DNA of 64,000 nt, taken from NCBI GenBank assembly GCA_016715985.1, contig JADJXD010000001.1, forward strand, positions 124,001 to 188,000. The letters are read 5' to 3'. Under the pieces are notes generated by a model. That model worked only from the letters and a program-made list of their open reading frames with translations. It was not told the origin of the DNA and did not search any database. The position numbers and the translations under genes were made by a program. Positions 25,982-33,945 of the stretch are shown piece by piece. The stretch is from Saprospiraceae bacterium (GTDB lineage: Bacteria; Bacteroidota; Bacteroidia; Chitinophagales; Saprospiraceae). Within the stretch, counting starts at the first letter, position 1. Each line of letters starts with the position of its first letter.

Positions 25982-27540
25982 ATGGCAAAGATACAATTTA
26001 AACATCTCCCGTTAAATTCTCCAAGCTTATTTCCTCAAGATATTTTTGAGAAGATCCCAGTTAATCATCCAGTGCGGTTAATTAATGAAGTGGTTGACAG
26101 GCTGGATATTGATCATATAATCAAGCAATATAAAGGAGGCGGTACGACAAGTTTTCATCCAAGAATGATGATAAAAGTATTGTTTTATGCATATACTACC
26201 AATGTCTATTCTTGCCGTAAAATAGAAAAATCGTTGCAAGAAAATATTCACTTTATGTGGCTATCAGGCAATAGTTTACCAGATTATAGAACTATAAATT
26301 ATTTTCGGGGTAAAAGACTAAAGGCTCATATCCAAACCCTATTTGCTGATGTTGTAAGACTTCTGCACGAACTAAAGTATTTAAGTCTTGATGTGCAATA
26401 CATAGATGGAACAAAAATTGAATCGGCAGCCAACAGATACACTTTTGTGTGGAAAGGATCTGTAGAGAAAAACAAAGCAAAGCTAGAGACAAAAATTAAC
26501 TCAGTACTCAATGAAATAGAGTCACAAATAAAACAAGACCAATCAGAATTAGGGAGAGACGAAACACCCAAGCCAATAAACAGCACCGAACTTAAAAATA
26601 AGTTAGCAGCGTTAAACGAACAGTTAAAGGATAGTAACAAAGCTACCAAGAAACAACTTAAACAACTACAAGAAGATCATCTTACTCGATTAGAAAAGTA
26701 TGAGAACCAATTGGAAATATTGGGTGAAAGAAACAGTTACAGTAAGACAGATCAAGACGCAGTGTTCATGAGACTCAAGGATGACCATATGCAAAATGGG
26801 CAGCTGAAACCAGCCTATAACACTCAAATCAGTACAGAGGATCAATTCATCACACACTATAGTATACATCAAACAGCAGGCGACACCACTACTTTAGAAA
26901 CTCATTTAGATGGTTTTGAACAACAATATGGAAAACAAAGTAAAGAAGTCATCGCAGATGCTGGATATGGAAGTGAGGAAAACTATGAGATGATGGAGCA
27001 AAAACAAATAGATGCTTATGTTAAATACAACTACTTTCATAAAGAACAAAAACGTCCACAAAAACAGAACCCATTTTTGGTGCAAAACTTATATTACAAT
27101 GAGTCGGAAAACTTTTTTGTATGCCCAATGGGACAAAAATTAGAGCATGTTGGTAAAGGCAAAAGAAAAAGCATAAATGGCTTTATATCTCAAGTCGACT
27201 ATTATCAAGCCAGGAGGTGTGAAGGCTGCCCATTAAGAGGAATGTGTCATAAAAGTGCTGGCAATAAAAAGATAGAAATTAATCATAAGCTCAATCATTA
27301 TAGAGCCAAAGCAAGGGAAAAGCTAACTTCAGAGAGGGATTGATGCATAGGAGCAAAAGGCCCATAGAAGTAGAAGCAGTATTTGGCCAGTTAAAAAGTA
27401 ACAATAAATTTTCAAGATTCACCTTACGTAAGTTGGATAAAGTAAATATTGAATTTGGTCTAATGTCAATTGGACATAATCTTAGAAAATTAGCCCAAAA
27501 AGCCTTAGGAAATCATCGATTTCTAATCTTTTGGCCCTAA
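25982..27540 (+). pseudogene. IS1182-family transposase, frameshifted
   Basis: The first frame (25982-27343) starts MAKIQFKHLPLNSPSLFPQD and carries the DUF772-like N-terminus (IPVNHPVRLINEVVD, MMIKVLFYAY), the first Asp (YIDGTKIESAANRYTF), a long charged coiled insertion and the second Asp (VIADAGYGSEENYEM), plus a Cys-rich patch (CEGCPLRGMCHKS). It stops at TGA 27341. The protein continues in another frame (27340-27540) with HRSKRPIEVEAVFGQLK, which contains the catalytic Glu. One base is missing in a G run at 27336-27338, so the visible first ORF lacks the third DDE residue. Sequencing error or real decay; programmed shifting is less likely because no classic slippery site is present. Confidence 0.85.
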
Positions 27541-27668
27541 AGACCTATTAGGATTACCAATCCATAAAAATCAAAGAAATCTACCTAAATTAAATTATCT
27601 GGAAATTTGTATTACCCCAATCCACAGAGCAGCGTAATAAAAAAGAGGCTATCTTTTTAGACAGCCTC

Positions 27669-28105
27669 TTGGGGCCTGCCTGCCTACGGAGTCAGGCAGG
27701 GTTGGGTGAAAAACTTGCAATGACCTTGCCAAAACATCACTTCGAAGCCTACTCCGAACTGGGAAGACTTTAGGCATAACAAACCCGTTGTTGTTGATAT
27801 ACCTTCAGGCTGGGAAGCGCAGAAGGAACATCAACAACAACTGCCGTGAACTCCCAAAAACAGAGCCGGAAACAACACCCCCAATGACGTAGGCTGCACT
27901 GTAACTCGTTCAAACTTTCTTTAATCCATCGAAAAATATATCCACATTAAAAAATCTATGTCAATATAAAGCACCCATTTCTTTGGTTGCCAAAAGTCAT
28001 TTTTCTATTTTGTCTAATTATTTTGATAAATATATTAAACAAAAAGCAACCCTTTGTGAATATATTGCACTTATCTAAGTATTCATTCATTAAAAATAAT
28101 TACAA
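27669..28105. other. Gap between IS1182 and fasciclin gene: palindromic repeats
   Basis: No gene. It holds the stem CCTGCCTG / CAGGCAGG (27675-27682, 27693-27700), the 55-base covarying hairpin at 27787-27841, and an AT-rich promoter region for the fasciclin gene. Confidence 0.6.
27787..27841. repeat. Dispersed two-stem hairpin, copy 1
   Basis: Outer stem GTTGTTGTTGAT / ATCAACAACAAC (12 bp, perfect), internal loop ATA / AAC, inner stem CCTTC / GAAGG, apical AGGCTGGGAAGCGCA. The apical block GGCTGGGAAGCGC and the AAC side are shared with the copy at 33712-33768, whose arms differ in sequence but are again complementary. Confidence 0.8.
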
Positions 28106-29021
28106 ATGAAAAAATTGAATTTCTTATTTTTTGCTCTTTTAGGATTAGTTTTATTTCCGTCTTGTAGTAAAGATGACGAAACTAAAAAAACGATAGTAGA
28201 TATCGTTGTATCTGATTCCATTTACTTTATTGGAGGCAGCTGTTCTTCATGCCGGGATAGCTGATGATCTTACCGGCGCATCTATTACCGTTTTTGCACC
28301 AACAGATGATGCATTTAAAGCAGCAGGATTTGCAGATGAAAATGCAATTAAGGCTGTTGACAAGACAGCATTAAAAAATATACTGCAATATCATGTTGTT
28401 GGTAGTTTAGTTCCTGCTTCTGCCATTGCACAAAAAGACAATGAAGAAGTAACAATGGCCAATAATGCAAAAGCTTATGTTACTAAAAACGCTGCGGGTG
28501 TTTCTGTAAATGGTGCCAAAGTTACGGCGGCTGATGTAAAAGCTGAAAACGGGGCGCTTATTCACATTATTGATGCGGTATTAATACCTGAGACCAGAAA
28601 CATTGTAGCTTTAGCGCAATCCAATCCAAACCTTAGTTATTTGGTAACGGCTGTACTCAGGGCAAATGAAGGTTCAGTAAAAGTAGTGGATATACTTAGC
28701 GGCAACGGTCCTTTTACGGTATTCGCACCTACCAATGATGCATTTATCAAGGCTGGATTTACAACCACAGCTTCAATACAAGCGGCAAATCCAGAAGTTC
28801 TTGCAGCTATCCTGACCTACCATGTGGTGGCATCCAGAGTTTACTCAACCAATTTAATAACAGGAAATGTACCTACTGCTGCAGGTGCTACGATAGCAGT
28901 GAATGCTGCCAACGGTACTATCAGAGGTAACTCCAATACTGCGGATGTTAATATTACTGCTGTTAATATACCGGCAAGTAATGGTGTGGTACATCTGATT
29001 GACACAGTGATACTTCCATAA
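28106..29021 (+). pseudogene. Fasciclin-domain lipoprotein, frameshifted after the signal peptide
   Basis: ATG 28106 opens a lipoprotein signal (MKKLNFLFFALLGLVLFPSC, lipobox FPSC) and the start of a fasciclin domain (TIVDIVVSD). At about 28220 the frame breaks (net +1 or -2 around CCATTTAC) and the first frame ends at 28262. The rest is open from 28221 to 29021 and encodes FTLLEAAVLHAGIADDL..., two fasciclin (FAS1) domains of about 130 residues each, with typical TVFAPTDDAFKAAGF / TVFAPTNDAFIKAGF and LQYHVVGS / LTYHVVAS motifs. FAS1 lipoproteins act in adhesion. Either an inactive gene or a base-call error; the rest is intact. A terminator follows. Confidence 0.85.
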
Positions 29022-29051
29022 TCTTATATAATTTAGGTGTATTAAATGTAG

Positions 29052-29080
29052 AAGCCTGTTCCAAAAGAGCAGGCTTTTAT
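29052..29080. terminator. Bidirectional terminator between fasciclin and hydrolase genes
   Basis: AAGCCTG / CAGGCTT stem (29052-29058, 29070-29076) followed by a T run; it serves convergent genes and touches the hydrolase stop. Confidence 0.8.
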
Positions 29081-29868
29081 ATTTGGTTCTGAATAAAATC
29101 ATTCAAAATATGTTCATATTCTGCAGGTGCTTTTGAAACACCCTGAAGGTGCCCGCCTGGCAATATAAAGAAAGATACATTCACAGGACTATTTTCTTCA
29201 AGTTTCCTTCCCATTTCAACGGTAGTAAGGTCATCATCTTCTCCATAAATCATTATGATTTGCTGTATGTTGTGAATTTTTTGGATTTGTAAAGCATAAT
29301 CATGATTTCTGTTGATGCCGGGAAAAACCGACATTAGGAAGCGCATTGTATGAAATAATTTTAGATTTCTTTTCCTATAATAATTCAGATTGGAATCCAG
29401 ACAATTTTCTATAATTATTCTGCTAAAAGGATGTGTCTTTTCAGATGCTGCCATAATAGCCTGAGAAGCGCCAAATGAAACCCCATGTAAATATACCGGT
29501 AGATCAGGAAATTTTTTCTTTACTTCATTCGCTACTGCTATCAAATCATTCTGGTAGTCAAAATCCCGGAATTTACTTTCTCCAAAGCCATTAAAATCAG
29601 GAATAAATACCACACAGTTTTGATTTAAATAAATCTGCGCTATTCCGGATCTTATAAAAAATAATCGTCCTTCAGCAAGATATGGATGTGCCAGAATAAT
29701 GATAGCTTTAGCAGGAATATCATCTTTTTTTTTCTGTAAAAAAACCAACGTCACTTCATTAATCAGAAGTTCTGACCGTTTCCATCCGTGTTCCAATTCC
29801 GGTTTTGGGACAAACTGGCTTCCTCTCTTAAAGAACATTTTGTGAGCAAACTTCTTAATTTTTTTCAT
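29077..29868 (-). CDS. Alpha/beta-fold hydrolase
   Basis: A 263-residue serine hydrolase of unknown substrate. The nucleophile elbow is HGVSFGASQA; Asp is likely in MIYGEDDDLTTVE and His in LPGGHLQGVS. The oxyanion region is IILAHPYLAEG, and FIPDFNGFGES matches the usual strand/loop. The N-terminus is basic and has no clear signal peptide. It resembles esterases/BAAT-like or prolyl-oligopeptidase-like single-domain hydrolases. Convergent with the fasciclin gene. Confidence 0.82.
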   Translation of the reverse strand: MKKIKKFAHKMFFKRGSQFVPKPELEHGWKRSELLINEVTLVFLQKKKDDIPAKAIIILAHPYLAEGRLFFIRSGIAQIYLNQNCVVFIPDFNGFGESKFRDFDYQNDLIAVANEVKKKFPDLPVYLHGVSFGASQAIMAASEKTHPFSRIIIENCLDSNLNYYRKRNLKLFHTMRFLMSVFPGINRNHDYALQIQKIHNIQQIIMIYGEDDDLTTVEMGRKLEENSPVNVSFFILPGGHLQGVSKAPAEYEHILNDFIQNQI

Positions 29869-30316
29869 GGTATTTAATGGATTACATTCTTAAATAATTT
29901 CTGTGGACAATTTGTTTAACATAATCTCAAGTTATAGATATTCATTCATTTCATCCTTAATTGAAATATAACAATTTTGCATCCCGCAACCCCTGCCCGC
30001 TTTAAATAAGTTAATAACAAAATATGCAATTTGCTATACACATTGGATGAAGAATCAGATTTAATAAAAAAAATATTTCACATAATTATTTTTATTATAC
30101 ATTTAAATTCATTTTATAAGTATGTAATTATCAATTAATTCAAAGTAACCATGCATTGTTCATTAACATTGTGTAGATTACGCATGATGAATTTCATGTA
30201 TAAAAGTAATTTATAATTTTTAATTTACATTAAAAGGATATATCTTTACACTTCAATTAATGTGATTTCCCGTCCATTTATTGAATAACCGATTTTTTTA
30301 ACCCAAATCCGATTTT
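29869..30316. other. AT-rich gap with one dispersed-repeat copy
   Basis: No gene. 29979-30010 (GCATCCCGCAACCCCTGCC then CGCTTTAAATAAG) belongs to the ACCCCT..CCCGCTT repeat family. Near 30240-30252, TATATCTTTA weakly resembles a -7 element for the next gene. Confidence 0.5.
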
Positions 30317-30802
30317 ATGCATTCGAACAATTACACTCCATTACATTTTGGCAAAAGAAGCCATTTATTCCAAAGCTTAATCCTTAAACATTTTGAACCT
30401 TACCTGTTGGCTTTGCTTGCATTGACGGGCATCTTAGGTTCTGTTTATCTTCTGGGCCACAATCTGACCCAAAATATGGATGGCAATAAACTTCCTGAAC
30501 AATCGTCAGTAGCTTCGTTGTTGAACATTTCTGAAAATGAAAGTGAAGCGTCCGGAGATTTTGACAAATTTGTAAAAATGAATGGGAAAGCCAAAGCCGG
30601 CGAAGTCATTGAAATATCATTTCTTGAAGATGAAACTGCTTCCAGATATGTAATGGAAATGGGAAATGGAGAAAGATTGATAGTTACTCAGAAAAATCTG
30701 ATTTATACTTACGACCTTCCCGGTAAATATGTCATTGAACTAAAGGAAATCAGAAGAGGCATCCTGAAATTAGTCGGGACGAAAAGAATTAAAATAAAAT
30801 AG
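30317..30802 (+). CDS. Single-pass membrane protein with a PKD-like periplasmic domain
   Basis: A 161-residue protein not recognised by name. Residues about 29-47 (EPYLLALLALTGILGSVYLLG) form one transmembrane helix; a short linker follows. The C-terminal ~75 residues look like one PKD/Ig-type sandwich: YVMEMGNGERLIV in the place of the xxDFGDG strand, then IYTYDLPGKYVIELKEI matching YTYxxPGxYxVxL. Probably anchored in the inner membrane with the domain outside. Own transcription unit with a terminator. Confidence 0.65.
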   Translation: MHSNNYTPLHFGKRSHLFQSLILKHFEPYLLALLALTGILGSVYLLGHNLTQNMDGNKLPEQSSVASLLNISENESEASGDFDKFVKMNGKAKAGEVIEISFLEDETASRYVMEMGNGERLIVTQKNLIYTYDLPGKYVIELKEIRRGILKLVGTKRIKIK

Positions 30803-30827
30803 TGTTTAAATTGCGCTAAGAATAAAT

Positions 30828-30855
30828 AAGGCCGGAAGATTTTCGGCCTTTTTTT
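30828..30855 (+). terminator. Rho-independent terminator
   Basis: AAGGCCG / CGGCCTT stem (30828-30834, 30844-30850), 9-base loop, seven T. Confidence 0.9.
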
Positions 30856-30889
30856 ATGCCCTTTAAGAGAATTGTCAACTTAGCTTCAC

Positions 30890-30897
30890 TATATTTG
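30890..30897 (+). promoter_or_regulatory. -7 promoter element for the PspC-like gene
   Basis: TATATTTG. It would start transcription near 30903-30905, favouring ATG 30936 over the upstream in-frame non-ATG start at 30906. Confidence 0.55.
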
Positions 30898-30935
30898 TTA
30901 TATAATTGATTGTTCAACATAAAATATTACCTGAA

Positions 30936-31160
30936 ATGGATAGATTGCAAGCTGTTTTTAAATCCTGGATCGAGAGATATAGTTTTGGTGTTTGCAGATA
31001 TATTGCCCAAAAAATGGGGCTTGACGAATCCCGTGTCAGGGTTTATTTCATTTATATAACCTTTGTGACAATGGGTTCGCCCGTTATTTTGTATCTTTTT
31101 ACCGCATTTTGGTTGAATATCCGAAAATACCTCAGATACAGTTTCAATATATTTTCCTGA
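30936..31160 (+). CDS. PspC-domain small membrane protein
   Basis: A 74-residue protein. SFGVCRYIAQKMGLDESRVRV matches the PspC start (xGVCgGlAeyfgiDptlvR), and the rest, YFIYITFVTMGSPVILYLFTAFW, is a transmembrane helix. PspC proteins take part in phage-shock/envelope-stress responses; in Bacteroidota they often stand alone, as here, without PspA/B. Start chosen at the first ATG after the promoter. Confidence 0.75.
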   Translation: MDRLQAVFKSWIERYSFGVCRYIAQKMGLDESRVRVYFIYITFVTMGSPVILYLFTAFWLNIRKYLRYSFNIFS

Positions 31161-31175
31161 AAAAAATATTAATAA

Positions 31176-32210
31176 TCACACATTCAACAGACCTACTAAT
31201 TCTTTCACTTCCCTGAGTGTCTGCTGGGCAGTTTTTCGGATTTCTGCAGAGGATGACTTAATCTGGTCCTTCAGTTTTCTTTTATCAGCATTCAGTTCCT
31301 TCTTTTTTTCACTAAATTCAGAAGTCATTTCCACCAGAACATTGGCAGTGGCATGCTTTAGATCTGCATAAGAAAGATTATTCCTGCTGTAATCATTCAA
31401 AAGTTGATTGTGTAATTCAATATTTCCGGTCGCTTTGATCATCTCAAAAAGATTTCTGACACCTTCCGAAATATTGTCAAGTGAAACTTCACTTTCTGAA
31501 ATGCTTACCTGAACAGAATCAGTAACTGCTGATTTGATCTGCCTTCTGATAGTCTGTTCATCGGCAAATACATTGATATAGTGCTTTTCTCCGGCAGATT
31601 TGCTCATTTTTTTGGATGGATCTGCAGTGGATCTGATTTTAGGCGTTTCTGTATATAAAGGTTCGGGTAAAACAAAGTATTCTTTCCCGACCTGCGCATT
31701 AAATCTCTGTGCGATATCTCTGGACAATTCCAGATGTTGTTCCTGATCTTTCCCTACAGGTACAAAATCTGCTTTATAAATAAGAATATCTGCTGTCTGT
31801 AATACGGGATAATCCAACAATCCAACGGAGATAAATTCTTCCTTCCCGCCCTCTTTCACCTGCTGACTTTTATCTTTAAACTGAGTCATTCTTGTCAACT
31901 GTCCGTAGGAGCAAAAACAATTCAATATCCAACCCAGTTCCGTATGTTCCGGCACAAGCGATTGTACAAAAAGATTCTCAGGCTGTACACCGACCGCAAC
32001 CAGATTGGTTATCAAATCCCAGGTATTTGTCCTTAGTTTTTGTACCGAATATGGCATAGTCATAGCGTGATAATCAACTACACCAAAAAAACACTTATAA
32101 TTTTGCTGGAGTTCTACCCAGTTTTTTACTGCACCAAAATAGTTACCCAAGTGCATTTCTCCTGTGGGTTGGATACAGCTAAGTACTGTTTTTTTATTTA
32201 AAGACTCCAT
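31176..32210 (-). CDS. trpS: Tryptophan-tRNA ligase
   Basis: A 344-residue class Ic aminoacyl-tRNA synthetase that charges tRNA-Trp. HIGH-type motif MHLGNYFGAV near residue 20, KMSKSAGE signature near residue 200, plus GLLDYPVLQTADILIY and PVGKDQEQHLELSRDIA of the amino-acid/ATP site. Length typical. Single transcription unit with a clear -7 element upstream. Confidence 0.97.
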   Translation of the reverse strand: MESLNKKTVLSCIQPTGEMHLGNYFGAVKNWVELQQNYKCFFGVVDYHAMTMPYSVQKLRTNTWDLITNLVAVGVQPENLFVQSLVPEHTELGWILNCFCSYGQLTRMTQFKDKSQQVKEGGKEEFISVGLLDYPVLQTADILIYKADFVPVGKDQEQHLELSRDIAQRFNAQVGKEYFVLPEPLYTETPKIRSTADPSKKMSKSAGEKHYINVFADEQTIRRQIKSAVTDSVQVSISESEVSLDNISEGVRNLFEMIKATGNIELHNQLLNDYSRNNLSYADLKHATANVLVEMTSEFSEKKKELNADKRKLKDQIKSSSAEIRKTAQQTLREVKELVGLLNV

Positions 32211-32252
32211 TGTAATATTTTACTTTCTGAAAGATAATTAAGAAAATCGCCG

Positions 32253-32260
32253 CAAAACTA
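32253..32260 (-). promoter_or_regulatory. -7 promoter element for trpS
   Basis: Minus-strand TAGTTTTG, 43 bases before the start codon at 32210. Confidence 0.5.
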
Positions 32261-32372
32261 AATATTTTTTGAGAATGAATCGAAGGTCAGATGAAATTGT
32301 GTGTGTTACACATTGCACTTTATGGTTTGATATTTCAAATTTTCCAAAAAATTAAGATTCTCATCATTATAA

Positions 32373-32503
32373 ATTGCCACATGGCTTTAGCCTGTGGTAT
32401 TAAGTTAAAGCTATTAATTGGCTTTAGCCAAACAGAATTAACTTTTTGGCTAAAGCCAAATAAAGATAAAATAAATTCACCACCGGCTAAAGCCGTTGGC
32501 AAT
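32373..32503. repeat. Palindromic array of four GGCTTTAGCC units
   Basis: Four hairpin-forming units: 32373-32400 (ATTGCCAC..GGCTTTAGCC..GTGG), 32418-32431 (TTGGCTTTAGCCAA), 32444-32460 (TTTTGGCTAAAGCCAAA) and 32478-32503 (CACC..GGCTAAAGCC..GGCAAT). Units 1-2 are inverted relative to 3-4, so the whole 131-base block is itself palindromic, with ATTGCCAC and GTTGGCAAT at its ends. It fills most of the 385-base gap 32211-32595. REP-like element; no coding sense. Confidence 0.8.
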
Positions 32504-32595
32504 TGAATATTTGTCGATTGATTTTGTCAGCAATTCATGATTTTGGGCAATTTGTTATACTCACGATGAATTAAAGAGCAAATTTAAATTAATTG

Positions 32596-33342
32596 TCAGC
32601 TTACAAGCCACAAAGCCATTTGTTTAAAATTGCGTCCCCAGAAGGATTCATTGTGTCTGCCTCTGTCTTTAATCACCACTCTGAACTGATCGTCCTCCCA
32701 CCCTGCTCTTTTTAGTGACCAGTATGCCTGCTGCAACGTAAATTTCATACCTTTACTTTCTGTCTGACTGCCAATTAAAAATATTTTGGAACGGGGACCG
32801 TCCGGGATGTCCATCACTTCGGGCATCATCCAGAAAGCGGGAGAAAATATTCCTGCTTTACCAAAAATGTGACTATATCTGGTAGCAGCAAAAAATGAAA
32901 TCAATCCTCCAAGGGAGCTCCCGCAAATTATGGTATTATCACTGTCAGGCTTTGTGCGGTAAGTTAAATCCATTTTTGGTTTGAGGTCATGAATCAAAAA
33001 ATCAATATAGGTTTCTCCTTCGGAGGTAGCTTTTAGGATATTTTTTGGTACATATTCTGCTGCTCTGTGGCCATGACCATTATCTATTCCTACTATAATA
33101 AATTGCTTTGACAATGGCAATGAGTCCATTACTTCTTTTAATCCCCAGGCTCTGTTGAACGAGGTATGATGCTCAAATAAATTCTGACCATCCTGTATAT
33201 ACATCACCGGAAAATGTCGTTCGGGATACCTGAAATATGCTTTTGGAAATAATATTCTAACCGTCCTTTCTCTTTTCAACTGAGACATTTGGACCTGATG
33301 GGTCAACAAATGGGATGCGAATTTTTCTTCTGTAGTATTCAA
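32596..33342 (-). CDS. Putative esterase (Fes/IroE-like, esterase D family)
   Basis: A 248-residue alpha/beta hydrolase. HFPVMYIQDGQNLFEHHTSF near the N-terminus and IIVGIDNGHGHRAAEYVP are typical of the PF00756-like enterochelin-esterase group; the nucleophile sits in ICGSSLGGLISFFAA and the catalytic His probably in KDRGRHNESFWGR. No signal peptide, so cytoplasmic. The true substrate is unknown; no siderophore genes lie nearby. Confidence 0.85.
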   Translation of the reverse strand: MNTTEEKFASHLLTHQVQMSQLKRERTVRILFPKAYFRYPERHFPVMYIQDGQNLFEHHTSFNRAWGLKEVMDSLPLSKQFIIVGIDNGHGHRAAEYVPKNILKATSEGETYIDFLIHDLKPKMDLTYRTKPDSDNTIICGSSLGGLISFFAATRYSHIFGKAGIFSPAFWMMPEVMDIPDGPRSKIFLIGSQTESKGMKFTLQQAYWSLKRAGWEDDQFRVVIKDRGRHNESFWGRNFKQMALWLVS

Positions 33343-33945
33343 TATTAATAGTTTTTGCTCAAGGATAACTACTTTAAACAGTATAATGTTCCTAAAAGTT
33401 ATTTAGTTCAATAAATCTTAGTATTAATTTGGAAATGATTTAATTTGGAAATTTTGGAAATGATTTAATTTGGAAATAGATTAATTTGGAAATGTACTGA
33501 TCTATAAACCATAAACCTTATCAACCTTAAACAGCTTAGCAACTCCAACAAATCAGCAATTCCAACAATTAAACGCATAAACAATTAAACTCTTCCCTTC
33601 ACCACCTTGCTAGCGCAAGTTTCAGTCTGTTTCAAGCCTGACCTGTCTACCCAGTATCGGGCAGATAAATGCAACTTGTGCTATTCACCCCTTTTTTTGA
33701 TAATCCTTTTGGCTTTTTTTTGATAATCCTTTTGGCTGGGAAGCGCAAAAGGAACATCAAAAAAAAGCAGCCCAACCTGACCAAAACATAGTAGGTGGGC
33801 AAGTTTACAACTCAGCAAATCCAACAATTCCGCAAACCCGTCTAACTACTACGTAGTAGGCGGGCAGGTCCGCAATTTAGCAAATCAACAATTCAGCAAT
33901 TCAGCAATTAAACAATTAAACAATTAAACGCATAAACAATTAAAC
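33343..33945. other. 603-base repeat-rich gap before a T9SS cargo gene
   Basis: No gene. Contents in order: tandem GATTTAATTTGGAAAT-like repeats (33424-33494); a 43-base segment (33566-33608) that duplicates, with one mismatch, 33921-33963, the end of the next gene and its flank; the covarying hairpin (33712-33768) with a duplicated left arm just before it (33691-33711); and CAATTAAA/CAGCAATT short repeats (33880-33945). Confidence 0.7.
33712..33768. repeat. Dispersed two-stem hairpin, copy 2
   Basis: Outer stem GCTTTTTTTTGAT / ATCAAAAAAAAGC (13 bp, perfect), internal loop AAT / AAC, inner stem CCTTTT / AAAAGG (6 bp), apical GGCTGGGAAGCGC. Compared with 27787-27841 both stems changed on both sides with pairing kept. 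The left half also occurs once more directly upstream. Confidence 0.82.

Larger units (their letters stand above)
25869..27668 (+). mobile_element. IS1182-family insertion sequence, 1800 bp
   Basis: Bounded by perfect 16-bp inverted repeats GAGGCTGTCTAAAAAG (25869-25884) and its complement (27653-27668). One transposase gene, frameshifted near its end, fills it. A terminator-like hairpin and a -33/-7 promoter precede the transposase. The right end has its own internal hairpin (27645-27668). I see no convincing target duplication. Confidence 0.88.

Noticed and set aside
25859..27680. Target duplication for the IS1182-like element
   Set aside because: Bases flanking the 16-bp ends (TATTCT on the left, TTGGGG on the right) do not match, so none is claimed.
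32373..32503. Possible CRISPR array
   Set aside because: Units are palindromic, unequal in spacing and inverted halfway; there are no uniform spacers and no cas genes.
32291..32506. Open frame of 71 codons over the GGCTTTAGCC array
   Set aside because: It follows the palindromic repeats exactly and has no protein-like composition or start context.
33424..33494. Possible CRISPR or iteron array in TTTGGAAATGATTTAA repeats
   Set aside because: Repeats are adjacent and imperfect without spacers, and no replication gene is near.
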